DNA of 64,000 bases from Paenibacillus antri (GCF_005765165.1 NZ_VCIW01000001.1:124001-188000); one strand, 5' to 3'. Numbered from the stretch's first letter, positions 53,940 through 63,041 are shown. The notes: generated from the letters alone by a model not told the origin. Numbers and translations: made by a program.

Positions 53940-56900
53940 TTAATTCGGTCTTTCGCTCTTCGCAGCCCGCAGTCGAAGGGTAACGATCGCCCCCGGCGAT
54001 AGGTTGCCCAGATCGAGCCTGCGATCATCTTCCAAAGCTAGACGCCTGATCTTGTCCTCCACCAGATTCACTTCTTCCGCGAATTCGACGGGGAACGAGA
54101 ACGCAATCCTAGCGCGCGTCGGCCTATTGTGAGGCTCGAAGAGCCGAAGCACGTAGTCCGCTTCCGTTCCGGAGCTTCCGAAAGCCGGCTTGAATGCCGT
54201 TGCAAGCAAGCCCTCGGACGGCTGCCACCCCGAAGAACCAAGCTCCTCGATGCGGATCGCCCCGAACGGTTCCGATAGCGGCGCATCGCCCGATTCGCTC
54301 ATATGCGCGGCCATGGGCTGATTGAATTCCCATGCCCTTCGATCCGCTTGCCCCGCCTTCCAATCGGACGCATGGGGATATACCGAGTAGGCAAACTCGT
54401 GTAACCCGAGATCCGGGAGATTGTCGGGCTCGTAAGAGCTTCTCAGGAGCGTCAGCGAGATCGTAGAGCCTTGGATCGAGCAGCCGAATTTCCCGTTATT
54501 AAGCAGCGTGACCCCGCAGCTTGAAGGAGATTCGGCTTCCGATACACCGCACCAATGGATGGCCGGCACCTCTTGTCCGTTCGCCTCGCGTCGAATCGTG
54601 CCGAACGGAATATCGAATACGGCGTCCGGCGATTGGAGCTGCGTCGCGAACGACACCTTTAGCATCGGGGCATCCGCTTCGGCCGTCCCCTTCTCCTGCC
54701 AGTTCACGCGGGTCAGAACATCGATCCGTTCGATCCCGGCGTACATCCGGATCTCTTGACGGATTTCCGAGGACTGATGGCGGTGAACGACGGCGATCGA
54801 TTGAACGACAGGTCCATTGGTCACCGCGGACACCTCGGCTCCGCGAACAAGCCGGTGGATTCGGGTGATGGGACCGATATGCCAGGCCGACATGCCGTGC
54901 GGTGCTTCATCATGCACCTCCAACAAATTAAAGCCGGCCTTGCTCGTCAATTCGCGTTGAAGCGTCTTGTCCAAGAGGCTTGTGATCGTGCCGGAACCGC
55001 TGTCCACCGCGAGACGATACCGATTGTTCTCAAGTATGTGCGTTCTGCCTCCGCCGGCGGAAACGACGTTACTGCCGTCAGCTTTGGCTCCGGCAGCTTT
55101 GGAATAACGATAAGACGCGAAGCCGTAAGCAGGGATTTCTTCCGCCAAGAAAACTACGGAACCGTCATTCATTTTTTGAATCGGCGTCCGGTTCCCGGAG
55201 GAATTTATCATTTCATCGCCGGTTTCCCAGCCTTCTATTTGCGGGAAATCGCTTCGCTGTAGCGTGACGATATCGGTCCGGCTCCACGACAGCGAGTTGA
55301 ACACGGTAACGACCGGGTCCGAGGCCCCACGGCTGCCGGGGATCGTCCGCTCCATCGCGCGGCGCGCTCGGCTCTCGGCGATCGAACGAGCGTCACGAGA
55401 CGCGGGCACCGCCTCCTGATACGTCACCTGAATGGCGCAGCCGCAGACGATATCATGGAATTGGTTAAAGCATTGCGTACGCCACGGCTCCCGAAGCGCA
55501 TGCTCCGTCTCCGCGGGCGGCGGCGGATTCGTTCCGGATGCAAGCGAGTAAGCATCGGCAATAACGGTGAGGCTTTCCGCCTGAACAAGCGCATGCTCCG
55601 TTTCCCGATTCGCGCGCTTGATATCGCCGTGAGACGTATAGCAGCCTTCGAAAATCGTGTTAAGCTCCCCTTGAATGACAGGGAGGCGAACGCCGGATGA
55701 CTCGACATCCCGATAGAACGCGGTACTACCCGAGAATATAAAGCGAGGCAAGAGACGGCTTTCGTTCAGTCGTATTCCTCTGCGAATATCTTGTTTGGTC
55801 ACGCCGCCCCCGTGGTCGCCGATCCCGTACACATACATATTGCAGGACAATCCGTAATCCTTGGCCATCTCGATCGTGCCCGGAACGATATCGGAGGCAT
55901 AAATTCTTCCGTTATAATGACGGGGATCTTGAAAGGCGAGCACGCGAGAGCCGTGTTCCCCTTCCCACCAGAACAGCGAAGCCCCTTTGCCTGCTCTGCA
56001 AAAGTAATAGTATTTTAGCCCGGCCTGAGACAAAATGTCCGGCATCGTCGCCGGGTGCCCGAACGTATCCGGCTCCCAACAAATTTCCGGAGATACGCCC
56101 AGTTCATCCCGGCAATACGAGATGCCTTCGACGAGCTGCCGGATCATCGTCTCGTAGCCGGCCATGTTCAAATCGCCCTCCACCCAGGTCGAGGCCGTTA
56201 CGTCCCAGCGCCCTTGATCGATCCGGGCTTTGACCCGAGCCCACAGCTCCGGATACCGCTCTTGCATGGCTCTGTACGTGGCGGCTTGACTATGCGAGAA
56301 ACAGACGTCCGGATATTCCTCCATCATACCGTCGACCGATTCGAAGTCTCTGCGGATCAAGTCCTCCGTTTCGCTCCACGGCCATAACCAATTCATATCG
56401 ATATGAGCGTGTCCGACCAAATAAATGCGATACTTCTTCGCATACGGCTCGAACGAACGAAGCTTCTCCCGCACCGACGCGATGGAGCGTTCAAGCTCCT
56501 CCCATCGGTTTTCCTCAAGAGCCGATACAGAAAATGCAGCCAGAGAGTCCTTCACAGCCCGAACATGACTCTCCGTATTCGCATCCCCGTTCTGCAGCAG
56601 AAAGAGAACGAAGCGAAGCTCTTCCGAGAACGTATCGAGCGTGTACAGCCATTCCTCCACGACGCCGATTCGAAGATCCGCATCATGAAAGTATCCGAGG
56701 CCGTCCCCTTTGCGGCAGTGAATGACGATATCGTACACTTCATTGCCGTTCACCGCAGCAGTCAGCGGGATCGGAACGACCTTCGTATCGGCCCAATAGT
56801 CGACCGCATACACCCGCTCGCCATTGATGAAGATGTCGGAGCCGATCAGCAAACAAATCTCGAGAAGCGCCTCGGAGCCGGTGAGCTTCAGACCCATGAA

Positions 56901-57149
56901 CTCCGCCGGAATTCGGACTTGGCGGTAAAAGGTTTTGTCGCTTTTTTGAGGAGGCCATGCGTATCGAATGCGAGCTTCTTCCCAATTCCGATGCAACGCG
57001 GGGCATTGCTCTACCGAAACGATCTCATTCGTATATTGCCACTTGCTCAGCGAGGCGATCGCCTGAAGCTGCTCCTTCTTCGCTCGCAACGAACCGCGCA
57101 GCCCGTCGACGGTTACGGTCAGTTCCGATATTTTCTTAGAAGTATTCAT
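53940..57149 (-). CDS. GH38 alpha-mannosidase
   Basis: 1069 residues, the usual size of bacterial class II alpha-mannosidases, retaining enzymes that need a divalent metal. LVGHAHIDMNWLWPWSET holds metal ligands His249 and Asp251, and CWEPDTFGHPATM the nucleophile Asp361. The middle helical and C-terminal beta-sandwich domains follow (EGELNTIFEGCY; HQSSEIRQEI). No signal peptide, so it works in the cytoplasm. ATG 57147-57149 (GGTGGGG upstream) lies inside the 3' end of the PepV-type gene, a 14-bp overlap. It removes alpha-mannose from imported glycans or glycopeptides; the linkage is not predictable. Confidence 0.93.
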   Translation of the reverse strand: MNTSKKISELTVTVDGLRGSLRAKKEQLQAIASLSKWQYTNEIVSVEQCPALHRNWEEARIRYAWPPQKSDKTFYRQVRIPAEFMGLKLTGSEALLEICLLIGSDIFINGERVYAVDYWADTKVVPIPLTAAVNGNEVYDIVIHCRKGDGLGYFHDADLRIGVVEEWLYTLDTFSEELRFVLFLLQNGDANTESHVRAVKDSLAAFSVSALEENRWEELERSIASVREKLRSFEPYAKKYRIYLVGHAHIDMNWLWPWSETEDLIRRDFESVDGMMEEYPDVCFSHSQAATYRAMQERYPELWARVKARIDQGRWDVTASTWVEGDLNMAGYETMIRQLVEGISYCRDELGVSPEICWEPDTFGHPATMPDILSQAGLKYYYFCRAGKGASLFWWEGEHGSRVLAFQDPRHYNGRIYASDIVPGTIEMAKDYGLSCNMYVYGIGDHGGGVTKQDIRRGIRLNESRLLPRFIFSGSTAFYRDVESSGVRLPVIQGELNTIFEGCYTSHGDIKRANRETEHALVQAESLTVIADAYSLASGTNPPPPAETEHALREPWRTQCFNQFHDIVCGCAIQVTYQEAVPASRDARSIAESRARRAMERTIPGSRGASDPVVTVFNSLSWSRTDIVTLQRSDFPQIEGWETGDEMINSSGNRTPIQKMNDGSVVFLAEEIPAYGFASYRYSKAAGAKADGSNVVSAGGGRTHILENNRYRLAVDSGSGTITSLLDKTLQRELTSKAGFNLLEVHDEAPHGMSAWHIGPITRIHRLVRGAEVSAVTNGPVVQSIAVVHRHQSSEIRQEIRMYAGIERIDVLTRVNWQEKGTAEADAPMLKVSFATQLQSPDAVFDIPFGTIRREANGQEVPAIHWCGVSEAESPSSCGVTLLNNGKFGCSIQGSTISLTLLRSSYEPDNLPDLGLHEFAYSVYPHASDWKAGQADRRAWEFNQPMAAHMSESGDAPLSEPFGAIRIEELGSSGWQPSEGLLATAFKPAFGSSGTEADYVLRLFEPHNRPTRARIAFSFPVEFAEEVNLVEDKIRRLALEDDRRLDLGNLSPGAIVTLRLRAAKSERPN

Positions 57150-58539
57150 CTGATTCCCCACCTTGTATCGCTAATTCATACATGCCCTGCAAACAGATTT
57201 CCGCATGCTTCATCATATCCTCGATGCGGACATACTCGTCCGGCCGATGCACGTTGTTATCGACCCCGCCCACCAGTCCTGCGCCGAAGGCGACGCCATT
57301 GTTGTTAAGCTTTCGGGCATACGTGCCCGCTCCCATCCGCAGCAGCTCGGCCTTCTCTCCTGTCGCGCGCTCGTACACTCGGCTTAAGATGCGGATGACG
57401 GGATGCTCGGGAGGGACGTACACCGGATGGAGATGCCTAGTAATATTCATCTTCAGCCCATACGATTGCCCTTGCTCCGCGACGCGGCCGAGCAGCCGAT
57501 CGCCGTCCGCGGTTACCGGATAACGAACATTGATAATGGCGGTTACGGTATCCTCTTTCGTGACGATTTGCTTGAGAAATACAAGCGTAGACCCCGAAGC
57601 CTCGTCGCTGTGTTGAATGTCCAGCGACTGCCCGTTCGTCTCATGTCCGAGCTTCTCATGCAGAAAACAGACAAGCGGCGCGGCATCGGTCGCAACGGGG
57701 AGACCGGCGAGCCATTCCATCAGATCCGCGATCGCATTGGTCGGTTTGTCTCCGGTTTTACCGTTTGCCGTGATCGCGATATGCCCGTCCGCGCTCATCT
57801 CCACCTTCAGGTTCGTTCGGCCGTTCAACAGCTCGCGCCATTCGCCTTCGGAGACATGCCCTGCGGCGATCCGGACTTCGCACGTATCCGGCTGCATAAT
57901 AAGCGGCATCCCGCCCGTCAAGCCGACGATGCGGAGCCGTTCCGTCTCTTGACGGCGATCTGGGGTATGCGAGATTTCGACCATCGCGTTGCCCATTTCT
58001 ACGTTAAACATCGGATAGCCGGCATCCGGGACGAACGCGAAATCCGGCTGCGGCTCTTTGGAAAAATAATAATCCATATCTTTCATGCCGCTTTCTTCGT
58101 TCGTTCCGAAGATGACCCGGATGCGGGTCCGGATCGGAAGGCCGAGGTCGCGAATCGCCTTCAAGCAATATAATGCGACGACAGACGGCCCTTTATTGTC
58201 GGACGCTCCTCTTCCGATAATCCGGTCGTCCTCGATCAAGCCGCCGAACGGCGGATACGTCCACCCTTCCCCTTCGTGAACCGTGTCCAGATGAACCAAT
58301 ACCGCCGTCTGAAGGTCGCCGCTTCCGTATTCCGCATAGCCGGCGTATCCGTCCACATTTTTCGTCTGAAACCCCATCGAAGCCGCCAATTCAAGCATGT
58401 ACTCCAGCGCCCGGTTCACCCCGCCGCCGAAAGGCTTGCCCTCCTCGGGTTCCTCCAGGACGCTTCGGATCCGGACGAGCTCGGCGATATGATGAACGAT
58501 CTCGTCCCGATATTTGGCCATTTCATTCCCTGTCAACAT
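57136..58539 (-). CDS. M20-family dipeptidase (PepV/Sapep-like)
   Basis: 467 residues from ATG 58537-58539 (GGAGGG upstream); another ATG five codons earlier is possible but poorly signalled. Metal and catalytic residues: His83-Leu-Asp85 (VHLDTVHEGEGW), bridging Asp114 (GRGASDNKGP), Glu148/Glu149 (GTNEESG), a further Asp in VPDAGYP, and a C-terminal His (DNNVHRPDEY). The middle lid domain matches PepV. It cleaves dipeptides, including beta-alanyl or D-Ala ones in relatives. In this operon it overlaps GH38, which suggests breakdown of glycopeptides rather than plain peptides; that is inference. Confidence 0.88.
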   Translation of the reverse strand: MLTGNEMAKYRDEIVHHIAELVRIRSVLEEPEEGKPFGGGVNRALEYMLELAASMGFQTKNVDGYAGYAEYGSGDLQTAVLVHLDTVHEGEGWTYPPFGGLIEDDRIIGRGASDNKGPSVVALYCLKAIRDLGLPIRTRIRVIFGTNEESGMKDMDYYFSKEPQPDFAFVPDAGYPMFNVEMGNAMVEISHTPDRRQETERLRIVGLTGGMPLIMQPDTCEVRIAAGHVSEGEWRELLNGRTNLKVEMSADGHIAITANGKTGDKPTNAIADLMEWLAGLPVATDAAPLVCFLHEKLGHETNGQSLDIQHSDEASGSTLVFLKQIVTKEDTVTAIINVRYPVTADGDRLLGRVAEQGQSYGLKMNITRHLHPVYVPPEHPVIRILSRVYERATGEKAELLRMGAGTYARKLNNNGVAFGAGLVGGVDNNVHRPDEYVRIEDMMKHAEICLQGMYELAIQGGESDEYF

Positions 58540-58555
58540 CTGCTTTCCCTCCATG

Positions 58556-59785
58556 TTACACCTTCATCGAACGTAACCCTCTATCCAAATCGTCAATGAG
58601 CGAATCGACCTGTTCCAAGCCGATCGAAATTCGGACCAAGCCCGAAGGAATGCCGGTTCGCCCGGAGCTTTCCTCCGAAATCCCGATGCCGGGTGAATTG
58701 ATCAGGCTTTCGAAGCCGCCCCAGCTCGGCCCTTCCTCGAAGAAGCGCAAGGACTTGATGAACGCCCAGATTTGCTCGTCATTGCCTTTCGGCACGAAGC
58801 TCATCAAACCGGAGTACCCGGTCATCTGTTTGCGGCCGAGCTCATATTGCGGGTGGCTCGGAAGCCCCGGGTAATAGACGCGCTCCACGGCCGGGTGCTC
58901 TTCCAGAAACTTCGCCACTTTCATCCCATTTTCCTGATGCTGGCGCATCCGGATCGGCAGCGTGCGGAGACCGCGCAGCAGCAGCCAGGACTGGTGAGGG
59001 TCCATGATCCCGCCGAGCATCCCTCGCTCGCGGTGCATCATTTCGGTCATCGTTTCCTTCCGGCCGATCACGACGCCCCCGACAATATCGCTGTGCCCGC
59101 CCAAATATTTGGAAGCCGAATGGACGACCAGGTCGATCCCGAACCGGATCGGATTTTGATACATCGGAGTAGCCCACGTATTGTCTATGATCGTCGTAAT
59201 GTTGTGTGCGCGGGCCAACCGGGACAGCTCCCCCAAGTCCTGCAGACTGAACAAGTTGGACACCGGACTCTCCAAGAAAATCACCTTCGTATTCGGGCGA
59301 ATCTCCCGCTCGAACGCTTCCACGGACTCCGATTCGACGAACGTCGCCTCCACGCCGAAGCGAGTCAGGTACGTTTCCAAAAAACCGCGCGTCGGCGTGT
59401 ATACGCTTTTCGGACATATGACATGGCTGCCCTGCTCCAACGCATGCAGAAGCGCCGAAGTGATGGCGGCCATGCCGGAAGCGAAGCACTTGGCTTCTTC
59501 CCCTTCCTCTAAAGCGGCGATTTTTTTCTCCGCGATTTCGGTCGTGGGATTCGTCACGCGAGTATAGGTATAGCCGTGATTGACCGTTTTCCGCGTAAAG
59601 AGCGAATTTTGAAAGATCGGCGGGACGACAGCCCCGAGAAACCGATCGTAGTCGTCCCCGAGATGCGCGCAAATATCTTCTTTGCTCCATGTTTCTTGAC
59701 CTCGATGACCGCCCACGCGGAACACCTTCTTTCCGAAAAAGTGGTAAGGAGCCGCTCCGGAAAGCGGCCCCTCTTTGTAAGGCAT
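58556..59785 (-). CDS. PLP-dependent Cys/Met metabolism enzyme (cystathionine synthase/lyase family)
   Basis: 409 residues. PLP Schiff-base Lys226 in VHSASKYLGGHSD, TRVTNPTTEIAEKKIAALEEGEEA in the active-site region, FASGMAAI binding the PLP phosphate, and IIDNTWATP holding the ring Asp. The family comprises cystathionine gamma-synthase, beta-lyase and methionine gamma-lyase. A GTG about 23 codons in (before GGHRGQETW) also has a ribosome-binding-like AGAAGG, so the N-terminus may be shorter. It lies 7 nt after the beta-helix gene. A sulfur-amino-acid enzyme is unexpected in a glycan operon; it might act on a Cys-linked or other beta-substituted product. Confidence 0.88.
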   Translation of the reverse strand: MPYKEGPLSGAAPYHFFGKKVFRVGGHRGQETWSKEDICAHLGDDYDRFLGAVVPPIFQNSLFTRKTVNHGYTYTRVTNPTTEIAEKKIAALEEGEEAKCFASGMAAITSALLHALEQGSHVICPKSVYTPTRGFLETYLTRFGVEATFVESESVEAFEREIRPNTKVIFLESPVSNLFSLQDLGELSRLARAHNITTIIDNTWATPMYQNPIRFGIDLVVHSASKYLGGHSDIVGGVVIGRKETMTEMMHRERGMLGGIMDPHQSWLLLRGLRTLPIRMRQHQENGMKVAKFLEEHPAVERVYYPGLPSHPQYELGRKQMTGYSGLMSFVPKGNDEQIWAFIKSLRFFEEGPSWGGFESLINSPGIGISEESSGRTGIPSGLVRISIGLEQVDSLIDDLDRGLRSMKV

Positions 59786-59792
59786 CGCCTGC

Positions 59793-61172
59793 TCACTTCA
59801 AGGGCTCGCCGTCGCATATCGCATTGAGGATATTCGTATGGGGTGCCTTGCCGCGCGTATCGGCGAATATTTCGTATCCCTTGCAATAAACCCCGTCGAT
59901 CAGGAAGTTTTCGGCGCTGCCCGTTTGTTCGTCGAAGGAAACGATTTTGCCGCAAGGCGCATCGTTTTTCCGTACGGCCATCACGTTTTTCAGCACCAGA
60001 TTGTCCACGGCGCCGACCACTTTAATATACTCCGCATTGGCTGTGGCGCTGCCTTCCTCCAAGATCGTAAGGCCGTCGATGATGATCGTGTTCATGTGCT
60101 GGCCGTGCGCTTTTTCTATGTTTTTCTTTTTATCGACGAACGGAATGCCGATCTCGGCGATCGGACGGTCGTCGCTCGGGTAATGATGACGGATATTTTT
60201 GAGCGTAAGGCATTCAATATTTCCCCCGATGCGGAAGAGGAACGGGTTCGTATAATGGTAATTGGGCTCCGACTGACGTAAATCCACGTTTTCAATCAAA
60301 ATATTCCCGAACGACCCGTAGCCGTCGCTGAACCACGGATTGATGTAAAATCCGAAGGACTTGTATGTTCCATAGACGTTGCGAATCGTTACTCGGTCGA
60401 GCCGTCCCTTGGCTCTGGAAAGCAGCCGTATGCCCTGATCGGCATCGTCCATGTACACGCCGTCGACCTCTACATCGGTAATATCCGACTCCCGGTCGAG
60501 CTCATCCGGCGCCAGCGCAAGAATATCGTCCCCCGTACGGCCGCTGAGGTTTTTGATCGTGAGGAACCGCCCCGGCCCCCAGAAGTGCAACCCGTCCTGA
60601 TTTTGGCCGGGCATATGCTCTTGCAGATCGATGTGCACGTTTTCCACGACAACATGCCGCCAGTTGCAAATAACGGCCGCCCAGCTTCTTTGATCGCGAA
60701 TCGTGATATCCTTGATCGTCAAATATTCAACGCCGTAAAATTCCAGCGCCATCACCATGCGGCCGTCGACATATTCAAGATCTCCGGGCGAGCCGAACAC
60801 AAGGTCGCGTTGGTCGGTGGGGACATGATGCAGTTGGTTTTTGGCGTTGTGGTTGTACGTGCCGCCCAACAGCGAGATACAGCGGGTTTTGATCGACTTT
60901 TTGTCCCGGTCGGCGTTGATCACGATGGAGCAATTGGACTGATCGTCCAGAAAGAAGCCGCAGTCTTTCGTCAGACATTCGATCGTCGTATTGGAGTGAA
61001 CGACCAGACCGCTCACCAGCGCGACGCCGTCCATCACGAGATGAACGCCTCCGTCTGATTTGGCTCTGTCAAGAACCTCTTGAAGCTGCCTTGTGACGTT
61101 TGTGCCGCCGCCTGTAAATACATTGCTGTCCAGCGTCGCGACAGAGCTTGCGTATACCGTTCTGACAACCAT
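59793..61172 (-). CDS. Right-handed beta-helix protein, GH28/pectate-lyase-superfamily-like
   Basis: 459 residues without signal peptide. The N-terminal region (FTGGGTNVTRQLQEVLDRAK) is the capping helix common to pectate-lyase-superfamily proteins. Parallel beta-helix coils follow (LTIKDITI, VVVENVHI, LTIKNLSG, ILIENVDL). NQDGLHFWGPG (Asn191, Asp193) and GDDILALAPDE (Asp215-Asp216) match the NxD and DD acids of GH28 polygalacturonases. It therefore probably hydrolyses a uronic- or rhamnose-containing oligosaccharide in the cytoplasm. It is first in the 61172-49213 operon and its first 40 codons are duplicated at 62797-62928. Confidence 0.85.
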   Translation of the reverse strand: MVVRTVYASSVATLDSNVFTGGGTNVTRQLQEVLDRAKSDGGVHLVMDGVALVSGLVVHSNTTIECLTKDCGFFLDDQSNCSIVINADRDKKSIKTRCISLLGGTYNHNAKNQLHHVPTDQRDLVFGSPGDLEYVDGRMVMALEFYGVEYLTIKDITIRDQRSWAAVICNWRHVVVENVHIDLQEHMPGQNQDGLHFWGPGRFLTIKNLSGRTGDDILALAPDELDRESDITDVEVDGVYMDDADQGIRLLSRAKGRLDRVTIRNVYGTYKSFGFYINPWFSDGYGSFGNILIENVDLRQSEPNYHYTNPFLFRIGGNIECLTLKNIRHHYPSDDRPIAEIGIPFVDKKKNIEKAHGQHMNTIIIDGLTILEEGSATANAEYIKVVGAVDNLVLKNVMAVRKNDAPCGKIVSFDEQTGSAENFLIDGVYCKGYEIFADTRGKAPHTNILNAICDGEPLK

Positions 61173-61225
61173 GCGATTCCATCCTTTCTTCTATGCTCAA
61201 TGGCAATAGGGTCTTTTTTGATCAT

Positions 61226-61293
61226 CCCTAGTATAAGATCGGCTGAAAGCGTTTCACACCGTGTGAATTTGTTCTTTTATTAGGTTTCTTGCG
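61226..61293 (-). promoter_or_regulatory. Conserved regulon promoter, copy B (beta-helix operon)
   Basis: Minus strand: CTAATAAAA (61283-61275), 19 nt, GAAACGC (61255-61249), 13 nt, TATACT (61235-61230). Same 68-bp layout as copy A, with only scattered base changes. It drives the operon that includes the YesM/YesN genes, so autoregulation is likely. Confidence 0.75.
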
Positions 61294-61334
61294 CTTCCCC
61301 AGATCGACACACGCGGTTGTGCGACACATAAACA

Positions 61335-61363
61335 GACCCCCGTTCCGGACCGGAGCGGGGGTC
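61335..61363 (-). terminator. Terminator after MFS gene
   Basis: GACCCCCG (61335-61342) and CGGGGGTC (61356-61363) form an 8-bp GC-rich stem with inner pairing. On the minus strand TGTTTATG follows, a weak T-stretch. It lies 19 nt after the transporter stop. Confidence 0.6.
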
Positions 61364-61381
61364 GTCCAATGTATAAGGCCT

Positions 61382-62605
61382 TCATACGGGCTGCGGCAGC
61401 TTGCTCGTCTCGCGCCAGAAGATCGCCGTGCCGATGAGGCCGCAAGCCGCGGCGAAGAGCAGCAGCGCCGAGATCGGGATGACGTCGACGAGTGCCGCGC
61501 TGATAATCGGGCCGAACGAGCCGCGGATTCCGGCTAGCAGCAGGTGGAGGCCGAAGACGACCGCCTCGCGTCCCGGCGCGATGCGGAAGACGTACGCAAG
61601 GATGCCGATGTCCCAGATCGCTTCGCCGACGCCTTGCACCCCGCCCGCCGCGATGACGGCCGGGTAATTGCCGAACAAGCCGTAGAGAAGCGGCGCCACG
61701 CCGAACGCGGCGATGCCGTACGTCAGCGTCCGCTCGGGCGGATACCGATCGACCGCCCAGCCGACGACGAGCAGAGCGGCGATGAAACATACATAATACG
61801 TCATGCGTGCGTATCCGATCTCCACGTTGGTCAGCTGCAGCATGTCGACCTGCAAGATCTGATACAATGGCTGCGCGAAGAGGTTGCCGTAGCCGGAAAA
61901 CGTCGTCGCGATCAAAAAGATCGCCAGCGGCCGATTCTCCTTCACGACCGCCCACTGCTCCTTCAGCGACGCGCGCTTCGCGGCGGGGGGGCGGACCGGC
62001 GCCGGCTCCGACGTACGCACGCCGAAGAACATCGAGATCGACGCGAGTCCGGTGAGAGACGCTAAGATTAGCGGACCCGAAGGACCTGCGATATCCGTCC
62101 ACAGGCCGATGAAATACGCGATCGGGATCATGAGGACGCCCATGGCGACGCGCACGTACCCCATCAGCCGTCCGCGGAGCGGCGCCGGGTACATGCGAGT
62201 CATTAGAGACGCGTACGCCGGCGCTTGAATGCCCATCATCAAATGGAACGCGAGCGCGGTGGCGACGAACACCCACGGCGCGCCGAAGAACGCCGGAAGG
62301 AGAATGAGCGCCCGTCCGACGACGTTCGGCCAGATGACGAACGGCTTTGGGTTCATCCGCTCGATCCATGCGGCCCACAGCGGCGAAAACAACAGCCCGA
62401 TCGCCGGCGCCGCCGACAGCATCCCGGCCTGAACGTTCGTCGCCCCTTGCTGCAGAGCCATCGGTACATAGAATTGGTTAAAGACGACGTTGAACGCGCT
62501 GAACACGACGGTCGCGCCGAAATCCCAGCGGAAGTTGTTCCATGCGTCGGGGCCGAGCGGCATGCCGAAGCGAGGCTGAGGTTGAAACGAAAAAGCAGTC
62601 TTCAA
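61382..62605 (-). CDS. MFS transporter
   Basis: 407 residues, about twelve transmembrane helices, typical of the major facilitator superfamily. Starts at TTG with AAGGAA upstream. PLRGRLMGYVRVAMG after helix 4 and the mirrored region after helix 10 look MFS-like. The coding sequence is visibly more GC-rich than the neighbours, with long GCG/CGC runs in all frames, so it may have arrived separately. It lies between the truncated and intact copies of the beta-helix gene. The substrate is not predictable; sugar or drug are both possible. Confidence 0.88.
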   Translation of the reverse strand: MKTAFSFQPQPRFGMPLGPDAWNNFRWDFGATVVFSAFNVVFNQFYVPMALQQGATNVQAGMLSAAPAIGLLFSPLWAAWIERMNPKPFVIWPNVVGRALILLPAFFGAPWVFVATALAFHLMMGIQAPAYASLMTRMYPAPLRGRLMGYVRVAMGVLMIPIAYFIGLWTDIAGPSGPLILASLTGLASISMFFGVRTSEPAPVRPPAAKRASLKEQWAVVKENRPLAIFLIATTFSGYGNLFAQPLYQILQVDMLQLTNVEIGYARMTYYVCFIAALLVVGWAVDRYPPERTLTYGIAAFGVAPLLYGLFGNYPAVIAAGGVQGVGEAIWDIGILAYVFRIAPGREAVVFGLHLLLAGIRGSFGPIISAALVDVIPISALLLFAAACGLIGTAIFWRETSKLPQPV

Positions 62606-62796
62606 GAGGGTTCCTTCATTCTGTAAGTAGTTTACGCATTTTCATGTAGAATCCCATAAACGCGGTTTTCGCAAGGAGCAATTGGACCGTTCCGGAGCGC
62701 GGTGGGGGTCTCCGGCACGGCTTTTATCGTACTCCGCGAACACCCGCGCTTCGCCTTCCCGAATTCAATGGCGTGAAGTCTTCTTGTCCCGGTCGG

Positions 62797-62928
62797 TGCC
62801 CCGTCTTCTTTGGCTCGGTCAAGAACCTCCTGAAGCTCCAGCGTGACGTTTGTGCCGCCGCCTGTGAAGACGTCGGCGTCCAGAGTCGCGACAGGGCTTG
62901 CGTAAACAGTTTTGACAGTCACACCCAT
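62797..62928 (-). pseudogene. Truncated 5' duplicate of the beta-helix gene
   Basis: ATG 62926-62928 opens a frame matching the first ~42 residues of the protein at 59793-61172 (TVYASPVATLDADVFTGGGT against TVYASSVATLDSNVFTGGGT, then LQEVLDRAK). After DG the homology stops, and the frame runs on in unrelated sequence to 62632. It retains a ribosome-binding site and a conserved promoter (62974-63041). A partial segmental duplication of about 240 bp including the promoter explains it. Confidence 0.8.
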
Positions 62929-62973
62929 GACATCCTTCCTTTTCAGCGGACGGTTTGGGTTAATAGTGACTAT

Positions 62974-63041
62974 CCCCAGTATAAAATCGGTCGAAAGCGT
63001 ATCCCATCGTGCGATTTTGTTTTTTTATTAGGTTTCTTGCG
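62974..63041 (-). promoter_or_regulatory. Conserved regulon promoter, copy C (truncated gene)
   Basis: Minus strand: CTAATAAAA (63031-63023), 19 nt, GATACGC (63003-62997), 13 nt, TATACT (62983-62978). The operator core has one substitution (GATACGC for GAAACGC) and the palindrome is degraded, as expected for a copy no longer under selection. Spacing is unchanged. Transcripts from it could reach the MFS gene. Confidence 0.6.

Noticed and set aside
61254-62378. A 374-codon frame on the minus strand, antisense-frame to the MFS gene
   Set aside because: Arg/Gly/Ala-rich composition without domains; it is a shadow of the GC-rich MFS gene, whose frame shows clear membrane helices.
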